A stretch of 9,537 nucleotides of DNA, taken from Caulobacteraceae bacterium. Its GTDB lineage: Bacteria; Pseudomonadota; Alphaproteobacteria; Caulobacterales; Caulobacteraceae. A program made the translations under genes and the position numbers. Where the stretch lies: NCBI GenBank assembly GCA_947501315.1, contig CANMXH010000083.1, positions 1 to 9,537 of the forward strand, in the 5' to 3' direction. Shown here piece after piece: positions 7,115 to 9,537 of the stretch (positions are counted from its first letter, which is position 1; every line of letters starts with the position of its first letter). The notes below the pieces were generated by a model that searched no databases, had not been told where the DNA came from, and saw only the letters and a list, made by a program, of their open reading frames with translations.

Positions 7115-7133
7115 TTCGCCACAGTTGGGCGAA
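7115..7133 (+). other. Inverted repeat (possible hairpin or operator) before ntrY
   Basis: TTCGCC (7115-7120) and GGCGAA (7128-7133) form a perfect 6-bp dyad with a 7-nt spacer, extendable by one G-T wobble. It ends 11 nt before the ntrY ATG inside an AT-richer 62-bp gap. It has no T-run, so it is not an obvious terminator. It could be an mRNA hairpin near the ribosome-binding region, a regulator site, or chance. Confidence 0.35.
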
Positions 7134-7144
7134 GCTGGCGTGGC

Positions 7145-9448
7145 ATGACGGATACACCGGCCGCCGATGTTGATCCCGCTCCGCCCGCTGATCGACGCGG
7201 CGCGGTTCGCTGGTTGGCCGACTGGTCCGAGGATCGCCGCCGCAACGCCTTCCTGATCGCCTACGCCGTAGCATTCCTGGTCACAGCCGCCGCAATCTGG
7301 CTGGTGGCCGTGTCGCCGGATGCCAACGGGCCGGGAGCCCGGGCGGCTGCAAGCCAGGCGGTTCTGGTCATCCTCGGCGTCAATCTGCTGCTGATCGGGT
7401 GTCTGGCCGCCGTGGTCGGTCGCAGGGCCCTGATGCTGTTCCGCCGCCGGACTGATGCGGGGGCGCGGTTGCATCTGCGCTTTGTGACCCTGTTCTCGAT
7501 GGTGGCGCTGATACCGGCGGTGCTGATCGCCCTGGTGTTCGGCTTGCTGGTCAATCGCGGCGTGGACCAGTGGTTCAGCAAGAATGTCACCTCGGCGGTC
7601 CAGAACGGTGCGCTGATCGGCCAGGCCTATGTCCGGGACGTCAGCCTGCAGGTCGAATCTGATCTGGAGACCATCACTCAAGAGTTGGCCGCGCCGGAGG
7701 CGCGGGCCCGCTTCGACTATCCGATCCAGTTTTCGGAAGTCCTGACCCAGATCGCTGACCTGTTTGGCTATCCCGCCCTCTACATTGTCGACGGACAGGG
7801 ACAGGTGCTGGCGCGAGGCGAATTGCCGGGCGCGCCGCCCTATTTCGCGCCGTCGCTCCGGGACCTCGAAACGGCCGCCCGGGGAGAGACGGCTCCCATT
7901 GAGGTGACCGAGAACCCGGATGCCATCCGCACCCTGTATCCGCTGTCGGGTTACGGCGAGGCCTATTTGTATCTTGTCCGGCCTATGCAGCCGGGACTGA
8001 TGGCCCAAATGCGCAATGGCCGGGAATCCATCGTTGCCTTCCGTGAAGCCAGCCAGAGCCGAGCCCGTATCCAGACCGCCTTTGCCCTTGGATATTTCGA
8101 GACCGCCCTGCTGGTACTTGTCGGTGCGGTCTGGCTGGGGATGTCGGCGGCCAGCGCCATCTCCGCGCCCATTGGCCGTCTGGTGGAGGCGGCAGACAAG
8201 GTTGCAGGCGGTGACCTGACCGCGCGTGTAAACGGCGAGGACGGCCCCGGCGAGATCAAGACGCTGTCTGCCGCTTTCAACCGCATGACGGGCGATCTCG
8301 AAGCGCAGCAGGCCGCGTTGAGGGCCGCCAGCGAGGAAGCCACGGGCCGCAGCCGGTTCATCGAGACCGTGCTCTCCGGGGTGTCGGCAGGCGTGATCGG
8401 CCTTGACCGCCAGCGCCGTGTCTCGGCCATCAATGACAGCGCGGTCGAGCTTCTGGCCATCCGCGACCCGGCCATCATCGGCCGGCCGCTGGGTGAGGTG
8501 TCGCCCGAACTCAGCCGGCTGGCCGCCCGCGCCGAGGCCCATATCGAGGAAGAGATCGACGTCAGCCTCGAAGGCGAGACCCGGCGCCTGCGGGTGCGGA
8601 TCGAGGGCGGTGTCGGCGGCGAGATGGTGCTGACCTTCGATGACATCACCCGTCTGGTCACAGCCCAGCGCAATGCCGCCTGGCGTGACGTGGCCCGGCG
8701 TATTGCCCACGAGATCAAGAACCCCCTGACCCCCATCCAGCTGTCGGCCGAGCGACTGCGACGCCGATACCGCAGCCAGGTCGTCGATGACGTCGAGGTC
8801 TTCGACCGCTGCACGGAAACCATCATCCGTCAGGTCGGCGATATCGGCCGGATGGTCGATGAGTTCTCGGCCTTCGCCCGTATGCCTGCGCCGCGCTTCA
8901 CCGCCTGCGATCCGGCCGAGCTGCTGCGCGAGGCGGCGTTCGCCCAGCGGGTGGCGGCGGCCGGGGTCGGCGTCGAACTGATCGAACCCCTGCCGAGCAT
9001 CGTGCTGCACGCTGACCGGCCCATGGTCGGCCAGGCCCTGACCAACATTCTCAAGAACGCCGGCGAGGCTGTGGCCGCGCGGCGGGCCATCGCGCCCCGC
9101 GACGGGGACGGTGACCGGCCGGGGATTTCGGCGCGTCTGCTGATCGAGGACGAGAGCGCGGTCTTCGTCATCGAGGACGACGGCATGGGCCTGCCCGCCA
9201 AGGACCGCGACCGGCTGACCGAGCCCTATGTAACCACGCGCGAGAAGGGCACCGGCCTCGGCCTGGCCATTGTCAAACGTATCTGCGAGGAGCACGGCGG
9301 CGAACTGAAGCTGGCCGATGCAGAGACCCTGGGCGGCGCGCGCGTCTGCCTGATCTTTCCCCTGAAATCCCAACCGAAGCCGACCGGCGCCGCCGGGACG
9401 AAGGAGGCGAAAGCCTCCCGGTCCCGCACGGCTCCGGCCGCCGAATAG
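7145..9448 (+). CDS. ntrY: Nitrogen-regulation sensor histidine kinase NtrY
   Basis: A 767-residue inner-membrane kinase of the NtrY/NtrX two-component system, linked in alphaproteobacteria to nitrogen, redox and envelope control. Membrane helices lie near residues 34-57, 71-92, 112-137 and 310-335, with a periplasmic sensor region of about 170 residues between the last two. A HAMP linker (about 337-390) and a PAS domain (about 404-500) follow. The H-box RRIAHEIKNPLTPIQL carries phospho-acceptor His522. The ATPase part has the N-box NILKNAGEAV (Asn638), DDGMGLP (678-684) and GTGLGLAIV (from 702). All catalytic motifs are intact. A basic, Ala/Lys-rich tail of about 25 residues follows the ATPase fold. 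ATG 7145 has only a weak ribosome-binding site. The spacing to ntrX is 9 bp, so the two are almost certainly co-transcribed. Confidence 0.97.
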   Translation: MTDTPAADVDPAPPADRRGAVRWLADWSEDRRRNAFLIAYAVAFLVTAAAIWLVAVSPDANGPGARAAASQAVLVILGVNLLLIGCLAAVVGRRALMLFRRRTDAGARLHLRFVTLFSMVALIPAVLIALVFGLLVNRGVDQWFSKNVTSAVQNGALIGQAYVRDVSLQVESDLETITQELAAPEARARFDYPIQFSEVLTQIADLFGYPALYIVDGQGQVLARGELPGAPPYFAPSLRDLETAARGETAPIEVTENPDAIRTLYPLSGYGEAYLYLVRPMQPGLMAQMRNGRESIVAFREASQSRARIQTAFALGYFETALLVLVGAVWLGMSAASAISAPIGRLVEAADKVAGGDLTARVNGEDGPGEIKTLSAAFNRMTGDLEAQQAALRAASEEATGRSRFIETVLSGVSAGVIGLDRQRRVSAINDSAVELLAIRDPAIIGRPLGEVSPELSRLAARAEAHIEEEIDVSLEGETRRLRVRIEGGVGGEMVLTFDDITRLVTAQRNAAWRDVARRIAHEIKNPLTPIQLSAERLRRRYRSQVVDDVEVFDRCTETIIRQVGDIGRMVDEFSAFARMPAPRFTACDPAELLREAAFAQRVAAAGVGVELIEPLPSIVLHADRPMVGQALTNILKNAGEAVAARRAIAPRDGDGDRPGISARLLIEDESAVFVIEDDGMGLPAKDRDRLTEPYVTTREKGTGLGLAIVKRICEEHGGELKLADAETLGGARVCLIFPLKSQPKPTGAAGTKEAKASRSRTAPAAE

Positions 9449-9457
9449 CGAGGCATC

Positions 9458-9537
9458 ATGCGATCCACGGGCGCCGATATTCTGGTCGTCGACGACGAGG
9501 CCGACATCCGCGAGCTGGTTTCAGGCCTGCTGGAGGA
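9458..9537 (+). CDS. ntrX: Response regulator NtrX (N-terminal fragment, runs off the right edge)
   Basis: The first 26 codons of the partner regulator of NtrY. The residues DILVVDDEADIRELV are a canonical receiver beginning: strand 1, the acidic Asp12-Asp13 pair that holds magnesium, then helix 1. GAGG lies 4 nt before ATG 9458, close but usable. The position directly after ntrY and the sequence style support NtrX. The phospho-acceptor, AAA+ and DNA-binding parts lie outside the window. Confidence 0.93.
   Translation, partial: MRSTGADILVVDDEADIRELVSGLLE

Noticed and set aside
7108..7136. TTGATA as a -35 box for an ntrY promoter
   Set aside because: No acceptable -10 box lies 16-18 nt downstream; the sequence there is GAAGCT.
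5910..7274. Minus-strand open frame (454 codons) opposite dusB
   Set aside because: It spans three real plus-strand genes and their gaps and has shadow-type composition; no family motif is seen.
6914..9373. Long open frame (819 codons) on the minus strand opposite ntrY
   Set aside because: It lies antisense to a clear, intact kinase gene. Its translation is low-complexity (Gln, Arg, Gly, His rich) with no domain motifs, as expected for a shadow frame in GC-rich DNA.
1..9537. Signs of a mobile element, defence system, CRISPR array or prophage
   Set aside because: I found no transposase, integrase, direct-repeat array, tRNA-type attachment site or shift in base composition; the genes are mostly conserved chromosomal types.

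Overview
The window is a gene-dense, GC-rich chromosomal segment (strong G/C bias at third codon positions, gaps mostly under about 110 bp) that reads as an alphaproteobacterium. Caulobacterales such as Brevundimonas or Caulobacter is the best guess. The reasons are the fused IspDF enzyme, the order ispDF / dusB / ntrY / ntrX, the stand-alone CinA-type amidohydrolase and two possible leaderless promoters. The taxon is inferred from gene content and style; no database was searched.

Left edge (1-1500): the beginning of a minus-strand response-regulator-like gene runs off the window. It diverges from a plus-strand YihY/BrkB-family membrane protein. The 3' end of yihY overlaps a convergent minus-strand pair, cinA then tusA, which are joined by a 4-nt stop/start overlap.

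Centre (1989-5514): a short divergent gap separates cinA from a large plus-strand protein with about 14 membrane segments fused to a spermidine-synthase-like domain. Its last 14 bp overlap the convergent ispDF gene of the MEP isoprenoid pathway.

Right (5515-9537): a MAPEG-family membrane protein, a DusB/NifR3-type tRNA-dihydrouridine synthase, the histidine kinase NtrY and the first codons of NtrX all run on the plus strand. DusB is followed directly by ntrY. The ntrB-ntrC pair that commonly lies between nifR3/dusB and ntrYX in alphaproteobacteria is not there.

Most genes have recognisable housekeeping roles: isoprenoid precursors, tRNA modification, sulfur relay, pyridine-nucleotide salvage and nitrogen/redox signalling. 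I see no mobile element, CRISPR array, tRNA, rRNA or long non-coding stretch, and nothing that clearly amounts to a new multi-gene system. The points most worth a second look are the missing ntrBC, the receiver domain with an altered acidic pocket at the left edge, the non-canonical substrate site of the spermidine-synthase-like protein, and small regulatory features around dusB and ntrY.
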